DNA of 28,223 nucleotides from DTSX01 sp964008355 (GTDB lineage: Bacteria; Pseudomonadota; Gammaproteobacteria; Steroidobacterales; UBA11654): the NCBI GenBank assembly GCA_964008355.1, contig CAXGBD010000011.1, forward strand, positions 1 through 28,223, read 5' to 3'. Positions 18,056 to 25,896 of this stretch are shown one piece after another. The first letter of the stretch is position 1; each line of letters begins with the position of its first letter. Position numbers and translations under genes: made by a program. Below the pieces are notes generated by a model. The model was not told the DNA's origin, ran no database searches, and saw only the letters and a program-made list of their open reading frames with translations.

Positions 18056-19138
18056 TTAAGTTTCCACTGATGCCATTTGTTTGGCAGCATTTTCTTGGAT
18101 CAATGATTGAATGAGAGTATCAAGTTCACCTTCCATGACCTGTGCAAGATTATAGAGCGTTAAATTTATTCTGTGATCGGTAATCCTACCTTGTGGAAAG
18201 TTATACGTTCTGATTCTCTCAGATCGATCGCCACTGCCAATTAACATTTTTCTTTCTTTTGCTTGTTGTTGAGATAATTTTTCTTGTTCCATATCAAATA
18301 TTTTTGCTTTAAGTAGAGTCATAGCTGCTGCTTTATTTTTGTGTTGTGATCGATTATCTTGGCATTCAACAACAATACCACTTGGAATGTGAGCCAAACG
18401 GACTGCAGAATCAGTTTTATTAACATGCTGGCCTCCTGCCCCAGATGCTCTATACGTATCGACTCTAATATCACTAGGATTCAGTTCAATTTCATCCAAA
18501 TCATCTAATTCTGCTATGACAGCTACAGTACAAGCGGATGTGTGAACTCTACCTTGTGATTCGGTTTTGGGAACCCGCTGAACCCGGTGTGTTCCTGATT
18601 CATATTTAAGTTGAGAATAAGCACCTTTTCCAATAATTTTTGCAATAATTTCTTTATAACCACCTTGACCACTTTCATTTTGATTTAGAATATCAACAGA
18701 CCACTCTCTTTGTTCACAGTATCTGGAATACATTCTAAAAACATCACCAACAAAAATAGCAGCTTCTTGACCTCCTGTTCCTGCTCTTATTTCCAAGAAA
18801 ATATTATTCTGGTCTCTTGGATCTGCCAATAGTAGCAATGGGTTAATTTGTTCCTCTAAATCTAATAGTTGTTGATCAATATTTTGTAGTTCCTGTTGAA
18901 TTAATGTTTTTAATTCATCATCTTTCTCTCCAATCATCTCAGATGCATCATTTCTTTCCTCAATGAGGAGTTGATATCTGCCAAACAAATCAACCAAAGG
19001 ACCGAGACGAGAATATTCCTTGGACAGTTTTATCATTAATGTATTGTTTTTTTGTGTCTCTTCATCTGATAATTGTTTTTCAATAGAACGATATTGTTCT
19101 ACTATTTGCTTTAACTTATTGATGACAGACTCTTTCAT
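18056..19138 (-). CDS. prfA: Peptide chain release factor 1
   Basis: RF1 recognises UAA and UAG stop codons and triggers peptide release. The codon-reading tripeptide is PKT (190-192) within RVPKTESQGRVHTSAC, in place of the PAT of E. coli and still fitting PxT. The catalytic GGQ is at 235-237 (SGAGGQHVN). The length of 360 residues is standard. The start ATG lies back-to-back with the proposed lolB GTG, so each gene's promoter must lie inside the other's coding region or signal sequence. The usual upstream neighbour hemA is absent. Confidence 0.97.
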   Translation of the reverse strand: MKESVINKLKQIVEQYRSIEKQLSDEETQKNNTLMIKLSKEYSRLGPLVDLFGRYQLLIEERNDASEMIGEKDDELKTLIQQELQNIDQQLLDLEEQINPLLLLADPRDQNNIFLEIRAGTGGQEAAIFVGDVFRMYSRYCEQREWSVDILNQNESGQGGYKEIIAKIIGKGAYSQLKYESGTHRVQRVPKTESQGRVHTSACTVAVIAELDDLDEIELNPSDIRVDTYRASGAGGQHVNKTDSAVRLAHIPSGIVVECQDNRSQHKNKAAAMTLLKAKIFDMEQEKLSQQQAKERKMLIGSGDRSERIRTYNFPQGRITDHRINLTLYNLAQVMEGELDTLIQSLIQENAAKQMASVET

Positions 19139-19139
19139 T

Positions 19140-19754
19140 GTGTTTCCAAAAATAAAAAAAATTCAAAAGGTATGGAATGTTGTTTTAAATAACCGGTTGT
19201 TGTTATTAATCATCATTGTATTTTCTCACCTATTTATTGCAAGTTGTGCCAATCATCAATTGGTCAGAAATTCAGAACTTTGGCAAGAGAGACTGCATGT
19301 TGTTAATGGGCTCTCTGAATATCGAATCAAGGGTTCTTTATCTCTGCTCATGAATCACAGTTCTTTCGTTGGTTCATTTGATTGCTTCAAGGATAAATAT
19401 TCTTCAAAATTTATTGTCCGTGATTATTTTGGAAAACCTGTATTAACCTTTGATCCCAACCATCCAGAATTGATAGCAAATGACTCAGCTTTTGATGTAC
19501 TTAAAAATAATATGATATTCAACAACGATAATGAATTTGATATTTTGAACTCATTGTTGGCATTGCCCGTAAATATAGAACAAGATCGACTTATTTATGA
19601 TGATCAAGGCTGGCTCATTCAAGTCAAATATCCAGAATGGACGGTGCATTATAAATCTTATCAGACATTGAATGGATTAGTGATCCCAAAAAAAATTACG
19701 ATAAAAGGGAGATCATATCGGTTGACATTGGTTAATAGTGTTTTGGAAATTTAG
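19140..19754 (+). CDS. lolB: Outer-membrane lipoprotein receptor LolB
   Basis: LolB accepts lipoproteins from periplasmic LolA and inserts them into the outer membrane. The protein has a hydrophobic signal segment ending in a good lipobox, FIASC, with Cys36 as the lipidated residue. A mature domain of about 170 residues follows with LolB features (LWQERLHVVNGLSEYRIKGSL near its start, YPEWTVHYKSY and PKKITIKG near its end). The frame stays open upstream into prfA. The GTG at 19140 is the most sensible start, giving a lysine-rich n-region; a TTG at 19197 would remove all positive charge. No clear ribosome-binding site is visible. Position beside prfA and upstream of prs matches the usual locus, but hemA on one side and ispE on the other are missing. 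Confidence 0.82.
   Translation: MFPKIKKIQKVWNVVLNNRLLLLIIIVFSHLFIASCANHQLVRNSELWQERLHVVNGLSEYRIKGSLSLLMNHSSFVGSFDCFKDKYSSKFIVRDYFGKPVLTFDPNHPELIANDSAFDVLKNNMIFNNDNEFDILNSLLALPVNIEQDRLIYDDQGWLIQVKYPEWTVHYKSYQTLNGLVIPKKITIKGRSYRLTLVNSVLEI
19215..19242 (-). promoter_or_regulatory. Candidate promoter for prfA-prmC-moeB
   Basis: On the minus strand TTGCAA (19242-19237) and TACAAT (19220-19215) are separated by 16 bp. The -10 matches 5 of 6 consensus bases and the -35 matches 4 of 6. It lies inside the signal-peptide region of lolB and would give a leader of roughly 70 nt before prfA. This is a pattern match only. Confidence 0.35.
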
Positions 19755-19770
19755 CATTTTGTCAAATGCT
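19753..19770. other. Small perfect inverted repeat at lolB stop
   Basis: AGCATTT-TGTC-AAATGCT forms a 7-bp perfect stem with a 4-nt loop, beginning within the lolB stop codon. It is AT-rich and not followed by a T-run, so it is at best a weak terminator or a 3'-end stabilising hairpin. It sits 3 bp ahead of the candidate tRNA-Gln promoter. Confidence 0.3.
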
Positions 19771-19773
19771 GGC

Positions 19774-19802
19774 TTGACAGTCCATATAACCAACATCAGA
19801 AT
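19774..19802 (+). promoter_or_regulatory. Candidate promoter for tRNA-Gln / prs
   Basis: A perfect TTGACA -35 (19774-19779) is followed, after 17 bp, by CAGAAT (19797-19802), a 4-of-6 match to the -10 consensus. It lies 18 bp before the tRNA, so transcription would begin a few bases upstream of the mature 5' end. Confidence 0.5.
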
Positions 19803-19820
19803 GATTGGGTTGAATGCTTT

Positions 19821-19895
19821 TGGGGTGTAGCCAAGCGGTAAGGCAGCGGGTTTTGATCCCGTGATGCGTAGGTTCGAATCCTACCACCCCAGCCA
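19821..19895 (+). tRNA. tRNA-Gln (anticodon UUG)
   Basis: A full cloverleaf can be drawn: acceptor TGGGGTG/CACCCCA, D stem GCC/GGC, anticodon stem GCGGG/CCCGT around the loop TTTTGAT with anticodon TTG, T stem GTAGG/CCTAC with TTCGAAT, discriminator G73 and an encoded CCA. The U1-A72 pair is typical of tRNA-Gln. It lies between lolB and prs, the usual gammaproteobacterial location, and is probably co-transcribed with prs 45 bp downstream. Confidence 0.97.
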
Positions 19896-19940
19896 AAACA
19901 AAGGTAATATATATGCATAATCAATAATCAAAGTGGACTT

Positions 19941-20894
19941 ATGAATCTAGATAATATTGTTCTATTTGCTGGCAATGCTTCCAAAACAGTGGGCAAAAAA
20001 GTTGCCCAACGAATGATGCAGCCTCTAGGATGGATTCAATGTGAAAAATTTAGCGATGGTGAAATAAGCGTTGAAATTCTTGAAAACATAAGAGGTAAAG
20101 ACGTGTTTCTTATTCAATCAACATGTCCACCTGGAAACGAACACTTGATGGAATTACTGTTGATGACGGATGCGTGTCGAAGAGCATCAGCTAAATCCGT
20201 TTCAGCCGTTGTGCCTTATTTTGGTTATTCACGGCAAGATCGTAGGCCCAGGAATACACGGGGACCAATTTCTGCCAAGTTGGTGGCAGACTTGATTGAA
20301 ACAGCAGGAGTAGAAAGGCTGATTACAATTGACCTTCATGCAGATCAAATTGAAGGCTTTTTTTCTATACCTGTCGATAATGTTTACTCATCACCAGTCT
20401 TGATGGGGGATATATGGAAACAAAAATACAAAGACCTAGTCATCGTTTCACCTGATGTTGGCGGAGTACTACGTGCACGTGCTATTGCTAGAAGACTAGA
20501 TAATGCAGATTTGGCTATTATTGATAAACGCCGTGAGCAGGCCAATAAATCTGAAGTTATGAATATTATTGGAGATGTCGAAGGAAAAACATGTGTTATT
20601 TTTGATGATATGGTTGATACGGCAGGGACATTGTGTAACGCAGCAGCAGCGTTAAAATCTGAAGGAGCCATAAGAACTGTCTCTTATGCTGTTCATCCCG
20701 TTCTGTCAGGATCTGCAGTCGATAAAATTCAGAAATCAGCATTAGATGAACTGGTTGTAACAGATACAATACCGCTTTCCCAAGCAGCTTTGGATACTGG
20801 AAAAATTAGACAATTATCAATTGCAGAATTGGTGGCAGAGACCATTCGAAGAATAATAGACAATGAGTCAGTCAGTTCTCTTTATGCAGACTAA
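19941..20894 (+). CDS. prs: Ribose-phosphate pyrophosphokinase
   Basis: PRPP synthetase transfers pyrophosphate from ATP to ribose-5-phosphate, supplying purine, pyrimidine, NAD, histidine and tryptophan synthesis. The 317-residue class I enzyme contains the ATP-site YSRQDRRPR (96-104), the metal-binding DLHADQIEGFF with His133, the catalytic IDKRR (194-198) and the PRPP loop DDMVDTAGT (222-230). The length is normal. The ATG is preceded by a weak purine stretch (AAAGTGG). The adjacent order tRNA-Gln / prs / rplY / pth is conserved in gammaproteobacteria; ispE, which usually precedes the tRNA and prs, is not present. Confidence 0.97.
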   Translation: MNLDNIVLFAGNASKTVGKKVAQRMMQPLGWIQCEKFSDGEISVEILENIRGKDVFLIQSTCPPGNEHLMELLLMTDACRRASAKSVSAVVPYFGYSRQDRRPRNTRGPISAKLVADLIETAGVERLITIDLHADQIEGFFSIPVDNVYSSPVLMGDIWKQKYKDLVIVSPDVGGVLRARAIARRLDNADLAIIDKRREQANKSEVMNIIGDVEGKTCVIFDDMVDTAGTLCNAAAALKSEGAIRTVSYAVHPVLSGSAVDKIQKSALDELVVTDTIPLSQAALDTGKIRQLSIAELVAETIRRIIDNESVSSLYAD

Positions 20895-21020
20895 AGACAA
20901 AAATTACTTGTGAAATTTAAAGATAAAATCTAGTTTCAAACACTAACTTCGGTTATTATTCACCACCAATTTGCTCACAATTTTGAATCAATACAAAACT
21001 GGATGATCGGATAAAAAAAT

Positions 21021-21755
21021 ATGGCTGAGAATATAGATTTAATTGCAGAACTTAGAGATGATTCAGGTACCTCCAGTTCTAGGCGTTCACGTCGGTCTGG
21101 GATGGTACCAGCTATAATTTATGGCGCGGGAAAAGAAAGCATTAAGTTAAATATAGGCCATGATCAACTTTTGTACAAATTGTCTGTACCTGCCTTTTTA
21201 ACAAGTATTCTAAATATAAAAGTAGAGGATAAGGAAGAACCTGTTTTTATAAAAGATATCCAAATTCATCCATCAAAAAAACAAATTATTCATCTAGATT
21301 TTCAACGGGTCATTGCAGATCAGGCTATACGTTTAACAGTGCCAATTCATTTTATTGGTGAAGATTTAAGCGATGGTGTTCAGTTGGAAGGAGGAACCAT
21401 CACACCCTTACTGAATGAAATTGAAGTCAGTTGCTTACCAAAAGACCTTCCTGAGTATTTAGAAGTTAGTGTTGAGGGACTAAAATTGGATGAATTGCTT
21501 TTCTTATCTGATATTGCTCTTCCTGAAGGAGTTGAAATTCCTCAACTGACTCAAGAAGAACCCAATAATGAACCAATTGTGGCTATTCGAATCTTGATCA
21601 TTCAGGAAGAAGAGCCTGAAGAAGTTATTGAAGAAGGTGAAGAGGGTGAAGAGGGCACCGAGACGGAACAAGATGAGGCATTAGCAAAAACTACTACTGA
21701 TTCTGAAGAGGATACCGATAAATCTGACTCTGAGGATCATAAAAACAACTCCTAG
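21021..21755 (+). CDS. rplY: 50S ribosomal protein bL25, long (CTC/TL5) form
   Basis: bL25 binds 5S rRNA in the large ribosomal subunit. The N-terminal 5S-binding domain is residues 1-95 (SRRSRRSGMVPAIIYGAGKE, QIHPSKKQIIHLDFQRV). The second beta domain of the CTC/TL5 type is about 100-195 (VPIHFIGEDLSDGVQLEGG, EVSCLPKDLPEYLEV). After about 196 comes a tail of some 50 residues dominated by Glu, Asp, Ser and Thr, including EEGEEGEEG. The E. coli protein lacks both extra parts, but long forms are common. A 126-bp upstream gap suggests its own promoter, though none is clear. It is followed 15 nt later by pth. Confidence 0.95.
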   Translation: MAENIDLIAELRDDSGTSSSRRSRRSGMVPAIIYGAGKESIKLNIGHDQLLYKLSVPAFLTSILNIKVEDKEEPVFIKDIQIHPSKKQIIHLDFQRVIADQAIRLTVPIHFIGEDLSDGVQLEGGTITPLLNEIEVSCLPKDLPEYLEVSVEGLKLDELLFLSDIALPEGVEIPQLTQEEPNNEPIVAIRILIIQEEEPEEVIEEGEEGEEGTETEQDEALAKTTTDSEEDTDKSDSEDHKNNS

Positions 21756-21770
21756 TTGGAAAGGCTGCTA

Positions 21771-22364
21771 ATGACTTCAGCAAAACTTTCCCCACCGACA
21801 ATTTTTGTCGGCTTAGGTAATCCAGGAGAGCAATACCTGAAGACTAGACATAATATGGGCTATTGGTTTCTAGATTTATTCGCCGACCACCACCATGCTT
21901 CTATGTTTAAGAGTGAATCAAGGCTTTTGGGTAGTGCAGCTCAGGTGTCATTGGCAGAGAGAAAGCTTTTACTTGTTAAGCCTTCTACGTTCATGAATGA
22001 AAGTGGCGAATCGATTAGGCGTTTTTTACATTACTATAAATTTGACCTTTCTCACCTTTGCGTTATACACGATGATCTTGATCTTCAATATGGTTCATCA
22101 AAAATTAAATTTGATGGGGGACATGGTGGTCATAATGGTTTGAGAAATGTCATCGATGTATGTGGTTCTGCCTTTCTGAGGATTAGAATAGGTATTGGTC
22201 ATCCAGAAAGGCAAGATGCAACCGATTATGTTTTATCAAAACCCACTCTAGAAGAAGCCGTAAGTATCAATTCCGCGTTAAATACTGCCCTAGAATCTGT
22301 CGATATAATGTTACATCAAAGCGTTGCAAAGGCTATGGATTTATTGAATCAAAGTCATTCTTGA
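21771..22364 (+). CDS. pth: Peptidyl-tRNA hydrolase
   Basis: Pth recycles peptidyl-tRNAs that drop off ribosomes. The family sequence is clear: FVGLGNPGEQYLKTRHNMG with catalytic His27, TFMNESG with Asn76, HDDLDL with Asp101, and GGHGGHNGLRN with Asn122. From the ATG at 21771 the protein is 197 residues. An upstream in-frame TTG at 21756 is less likely because the AAGG ribosome-binding site lies between it and the ATG. The gene ends 2 nt before the stop of the convergent methionine synthase. Confidence 0.96.
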   Translation: MTSAKLSPPTIFVGLGNPGEQYLKTRHNMGYWFLDLFADHHHASMFKSESRLLGSAAQVSLAERKLLLVKPSTFMNESGESIRRFLHYYKFDLSHLCVIHDDLDLQYGSSKIKFDGGHGGHNGLRNVIDVCGSAFLRIRIGIGHPERQDATDYVLSKPTLEEAVSINSALNTALESVDIMLHQSVAKAMDLLNQSHS

Positions 22365-22366
22365 AC

Positions 22367-23389
22367 TCATGTGTGATTAGCCAATTGTGTTCCTCGACCT
22401 AAAGCTTTTATTTTTTGTATAGCAACTTGCTTAGGCAAAGGAGCCATACCACAATTACTACAAGCTATTAAGCGATCACGTTCAACGTATTTGAGTGCCG
22501 ATAAAATATTATGTTTTACCTCTTCTGGTGATTCTATTTTATCTGTAACTACCCCAATCACTCCAACCATGATCTCTTTGTCTGGAAGCAATAACATCAA
22601 TTCGGGAGGGACATTGGAGCCTGCAAATTCTAATGATATTTGGTTAAGACTGCTTTTATTAAGAGCAGGAAAGATATTTTTATATTCAACCCAATGGTCT
22701 CCCAATGTTTTTTTCCAGTCTAAATTTTCCTGGATACCGTAACCATAGCAAACATGGACCGCTGTTTTACATTTAAGGTCTGCTGCTGCCTTTTCTAAAG
22801 CATCAATTCCCCACTCAACTGTTTCTTGGTTAAATGAATTAAATGCTGGCTCATCAAACTGAATAACGTCAACGCCAATAGCTTCTAATTCCTTTGCTTC
22901 TCGATTCAGAACCTTGGCGAATTCAAAAGCCATTTCAGGCCTACTATTGTAATGATCATTGGCAATGGTATCGCAAATTGTCATTGGTCCTGGAAGGGTA
23001 AATTTTATTGCTTTGTTTGTGTTTTCTCTTAAAAACTGGGCCTCTTTTGAGTGTATTTTTTCTATTTTCCTAATTGCTTCTGTGACGGTTGGAACTTCCA
23101 CGGTATAACGATCATTTCTTATCCCCATCTTGATTTTTTTGTCCCAACTAATACCAAGAATCTTCTGAAGAAATCCATGCACAAAATGAATTCTAAATTG
23201 TTCACCTTCAGAAATAATTTCCAGCCCAGCTTTTTCTTGTTCTAGTATCCATTCTAAAGCAGATTTTTGTTGACCTTTCCACAATTGTTCATCAGCCAGT
23301 TTCCATTTAGGCCACAGTGTTTCTGGTTCAGCAAGCCAATTTGGTTTTGGCAAACTTCCTGCCGTTGTTGCCAATAATTTTCTGGTCAT
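22367..23389 (-). CDS. Short cobalamin-independent-type methionine synthase (MesD-like, MetE C-terminal fold)
   Basis: The 340-residue protein corresponds to the catalytic C-terminal half of MetE and would transfer a methyl group to homocysteine. Zinc/homocysteine ligands are visible as His212 and Cys214 (VHVCYGYG), Glu254 (SLEFAG) and Cys313 (SNCGMAPLP). The start TAGSLPKPNWLAEPETLW and the WKKTLG / HWVEYKNIFPAL stretches resemble, from memory, the MesD group of folate-independent methionine synthases, which are usually encoded beside a DUF1852 partner (MesX). No DUF1852 gene is in this window, so the methyl donor is unknown. The N-terminal MetE half is absent because the family is short; this is not a truncation. 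The function assignment is inferred; the fold is secure. Confidence 0.82.
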   Translation of the reverse strand: MTRKLLATTAGSLPKPNWLAEPETLWPKWKLADEQLWKGQQKSALEWILEQEKAGLEIISEGEQFRIHFVHGFLQKILGISWDKKIKMGIRNDRYTVEVPTVTEAIRKIEKIHSKEAQFLRENTNKAIKFTLPGPMTICDTIANDHYNSRPEMAFEFAKVLNREAKELEAIGVDVIQFDEPAFNSFNQETVEWGIDALEKAAADLKCKTAVHVCYGYGIQENLDWKKTLGDHWVEYKNIFPALNKSSLNQISLEFAGSNVPPELMLLLPDKEIMVGVIGVVTDKIESPEEVKHNILSALKYVERDRLIACSNCGMAPLPKQVAIQKIKALGRGTQLANHT

Positions 23390-23489
23390 AATTTTCCAAG
23401 TTAATTGTTAAACTCGCTGTTCACTTATTGCGTTAAAATGAGATTAGGAAGTAGGGATTATAAAATATTTATATATTTAAGAGAACCAT

Positions 23490-24590
23490 ATGGGAATTAG
23501 ATGCGGCATTATCGGATTACCAAATGTAGGTAAATCGACTATATTCAATGCTTTAACACGGAGTGAGGTTGAGGTTGCCAACTATCCTTTTTGTACCATT
23601 AACCCCAATATAGGAAGCGTTGCTGTTCCAGATAAAAGACTAAGTGTTTTTGCTGATATGACGCATATAGAAAAAGTCATTCCTTCGTTCGTAGAATTTG
23701 TCGACATTGCTGGTTTAGTCGCAGGTGCTTCAAAAGGTGAAGGCTTGGGTAATCAATTTCTTGGTAATATTAGAGAAACAGATGCCATAGTCCATGTAGT
23801 TCGATGTTTTGAGAATAATGATATAGCCCATGTTTCAGAAAATATTGATCCTGTAAATGATATTGAAATTATTAATACAGAATTACTTCTGGCAGATATA
23901 CAAACGGTTGACAAACATTATGTCCGTGCAGAGAAACAATCGAAAGCAGCCCAACAAGGAGATCTTGAGAAGAGAGATTTTTTAAAAAAATTATTGGAGC
24001 ATCTCAATAAATTCTTACCGGCACGAAATTTTATATTAGACGATGAAAAGACGGATTTTTGGATGAAAGAATTACATTTGTTATCTGCCAAACCGACACT
24101 ATACGTGGCTAATATTAATGAAGAGAATGTTCATTCTGGTAATGATTTCATCGTTCAAGTTCAAGAATATTTAGGCCACCATCAAGATTTTGAATTGATT
24201 ACAATTTGTGGGGTATTGGAATCTGAACTATCTCAAATTGAAGGCGAAGAACAAATTGAATTTCTGAAAGATCTTGAGTTAGAGGAACCTGCATTAGAGA
24301 GATTAATCCAATCATGCTATACCTTACTTGGTTTGCAAACATTTTTTACCACACGCCCTGGAGAGGTAAGATCTTGGCCTGTCAAAGTCAAGACCAAAGC
24401 ACCACAAGCTGCAGGCCTTATTCATAGTGATTTTGAACGTGGTTTTATCTCCGCTGAAGTCATTCCATATAGAGATTATGTTGAGCTGGGTGGGGAGCAG
24501 GCTTGCAAAACTGCGGGTAAGCTTAGACTAGAAGGTAAAGACTATATTGTCGGTGAAGGTGATGTTATTCATTTTCGTTTTAATGTTTGA
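23490..24590 (+). CDS. ychF: Redox-regulated ATPase YchF (Obg-like)
   Basis: YchF/OLA1 is a ribosome-associated P-loop NTPase that prefers ATP. The 366-residue protein has the G1 loop GLPNVGKS (9-16), the G3 motif DIAGLVAGASKGEGLGNQFL, and the family-specific NINE in place of NKxD, which explains the ATP preference. A coiled-coil insert lies around residues 125-175, and the C-terminal TGS domain contains FFTTRPGEVRSWPVK and ends in GDVIHFRFNV. It follows pth in the usual gene order, but here an opposite-strand methionine synthase is inserted between them. Confidence 0.97.
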   Translation: MGIRCGIIGLPNVGKSTIFNALTRSEVEVANYPFCTINPNIGSVAVPDKRLSVFADMTHIEKVIPSFVEFVDIAGLVAGASKGEGLGNQFLGNIRETDAIVHVVRCFENNDIAHVSENIDPVNDIEIINTELLLADIQTVDKHYVRAEKQSKAAQQGDLEKRDFLKKLLEHLNKFLPARNFILDDEKTDFWMKELHLLSAKPTLYVANINEENVHSGNDFIVQVQEYLGHHQDFELITICGVLESELSQIEGEEQIEFLKDLELEEPALERLIQSCYTLLGLQTFFTTRPGEVRSWPVKVKTKAPQAAGLIHSDFERGFISAEVIPYRDYVELGGEQACKTAGKLRLEGKDYIVGEGDVIHFRFNV

Positions 24591-24602
24591 CGATAGAATT
24601 TT

Positions 24603-25808
24603 TTACTCTCTGCTGAGACCTGCTATAGCATCAATTATTGTTTCATAATTCTCGTAAAATTCTTTGGATTCGCCATCAGCTTGAGTGATGGGTGTATTAA
24701 TATCCTCGGTTAGATCAATTAGACCTAAATTGTTTAAGAAACGAGTGATCTTGATCCAGCGACTAATATTTCTAACATTATGCCCACCTAAAGTGCCCCA
24801 ATCTTGAACAGAGCCTGGAGTGGGGTGGTATTTTGTTATTCTTGTAAAAATAACATCATTTTTGCGATCAACAAATATATATTGCCCAAATTTACCGCTG
24901 GCATTAAAAATAATGCCTTCATCATCGTTCTTGGACATCCACCAGTGGAGATTATAGCCGCGTTGTATTTGACTAGTGATTCCACCTGGGGTTGTATCCC
25001 AGTATACGGTGAATGTTTCATCTACAAATTCTTTTGAGACAATTGTTTGTTCGTTCCATTGTCCATTTCTTGAGAAGAGCAACCCAAATCGTGAAAAGTC
25101 TCTTGCAGACATGTCTATGCAGCAGTAAGAAAGAACATTGCCTACTGCATCACGCCACAGGGTATGGTCACCCACACCAATTGGATCTAGAATTCTCTGT
25201 TTCAATAGTACATCAGCTTTTCTGCCTGTGGCTTTTAATAAAATGTCACCCAACAACATAGAATTTGCATTATTGTATTCAAAGATTTTATTTGGTTGTT
25301 TCTCAACCCCAACATCTTTTGCATAAGCAAGGTGATCTGTTTCAAAGAACATAAGCTCGTGCTCATGTTCAGGGAACTGAAGTCCAGATGACATATTGAG
25401 AAGATCCCTTATTTTTATCTCAGATCTTGCATCATTGAAGTATTCTAAATAATCACTCACTTTATCATCGAGGCTATTGATCTCACCTTGATCAATTGAA
25501 ATACCAATAAGCGCTGCATACAAGCTTTTCGCTGCTGACCACGATGTACCAAACGAAGATGCATCAAAGTCTGCTGCATATTTTTCTCCAATCAAAAATC
25601 CATTCTTAATTAAAACCACTGCCTGCGTTGCTGGATCTTGAAACGATAAGTCAAACAGAGTATCTATTTTTTTTTGATCAACATTAAGAGTGCTCGGTGT
25701 TTTCGTTGTCCATTGATCTGTAGGATATTCCAGAGTATCAGCAAATAAAATGCTGGATGAAGCATATAATAAGACTAAACCACAGTAACAAATTAGTTTT
25801 TTTCTCAT
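24603..25808 (-). CDS. Secreted serine hydrolase, beta-lactamase class C / 6-aminohexanoate-dimer hydrolase type
   Basis: The protein belongs to the SxxK serine-hydrolase superfamily (class C beta-lactamases, esterases, NylB-like amidases). A signal peptide occupies about residues 1-23 (ending SILFA), so it acts in the periplasm or outside. The nucleophile motif is SAAK at 91-94 (TSWSAAKS), with YNN (178-180) as the second motif and a C-terminal GGHN as the likely third. The RDLLNMSSGL phrase is common to the family. The length of 401 residues is ordinary. The WSAAKS and FEYNNANSMLLG forms look more like esterase/NylB relatives than true AmpC. The substrate cannot be told. It stands alone, with its stop 12 nt from the ychF stop. 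Confidence 0.8.
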   Translation of the reverse strand: MRKKLICYCGLVLLYASSSILFADTLEYPTDQWTTKTPSTLNVDQKKIDTLFDLSFQDPATQAVVLIKNGFLIGEKYAADFDASSFGTSWSAAKSLYAALIGISIDQGEINSLDDKVSDYLEYFNDARSEIKIRDLLNMSSGLQFPEHEHELMFFETDHLAYAKDVGVEKQPNKIFEYNNANSMLLGDILLKATGRKADVLLKQRILDPIGVGDHTLWRDAVGNVLSYCCIDMSARDFSRFGLLFSRNGQWNEQTIVSKEFVDETFTVYWDTTPGGITSQIQRGYNLHWWMSKNDDEGIIFNASGKFGQYIFVDRKNDVIFTRITKYHPTPGSVQDWGTLGGHNVRNISRWIKITRFLNNLGLIDLTEDINTPITQADGESKEFYENYETIIDAIAGLSRE

Positions 25809-25848
25809 ACGCTTAATAACTTCTGAGCTATAATTTTGGGGCTGAAAC

Positions 25849-25877
25849 TTGACAGAATTAGTTTTCAGACTGACAAT
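25849..25877 (+). promoter_or_regulatory. Candidate promoter for the CAU tRNA
   Basis: A perfect TTGACA -35 (25849-25854) is followed after 17 bp by GACAAT (25872-25877), a 4-of-6 match to the -10 consensus. It lies 19 bp before the tRNA. The layout parallels the candidate promoter before tRNA-Gln. Confidence 0.5.
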
Positions 25878-25896
25878 CCATTTTTCTGGTCAATAC

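Noticed and set aside
19020..19139. Upstream extension of the lolB frame into prfA
   Set aside because: These residues overlap prfA antisense, have no LolB character and would bury the signal peptide inside the protein.
24804..25326. Several short plus-strand frames opposite the serine hydrolase
   Set aside because: They are antisense shadows without ribosome-binding sites or family resemblance.
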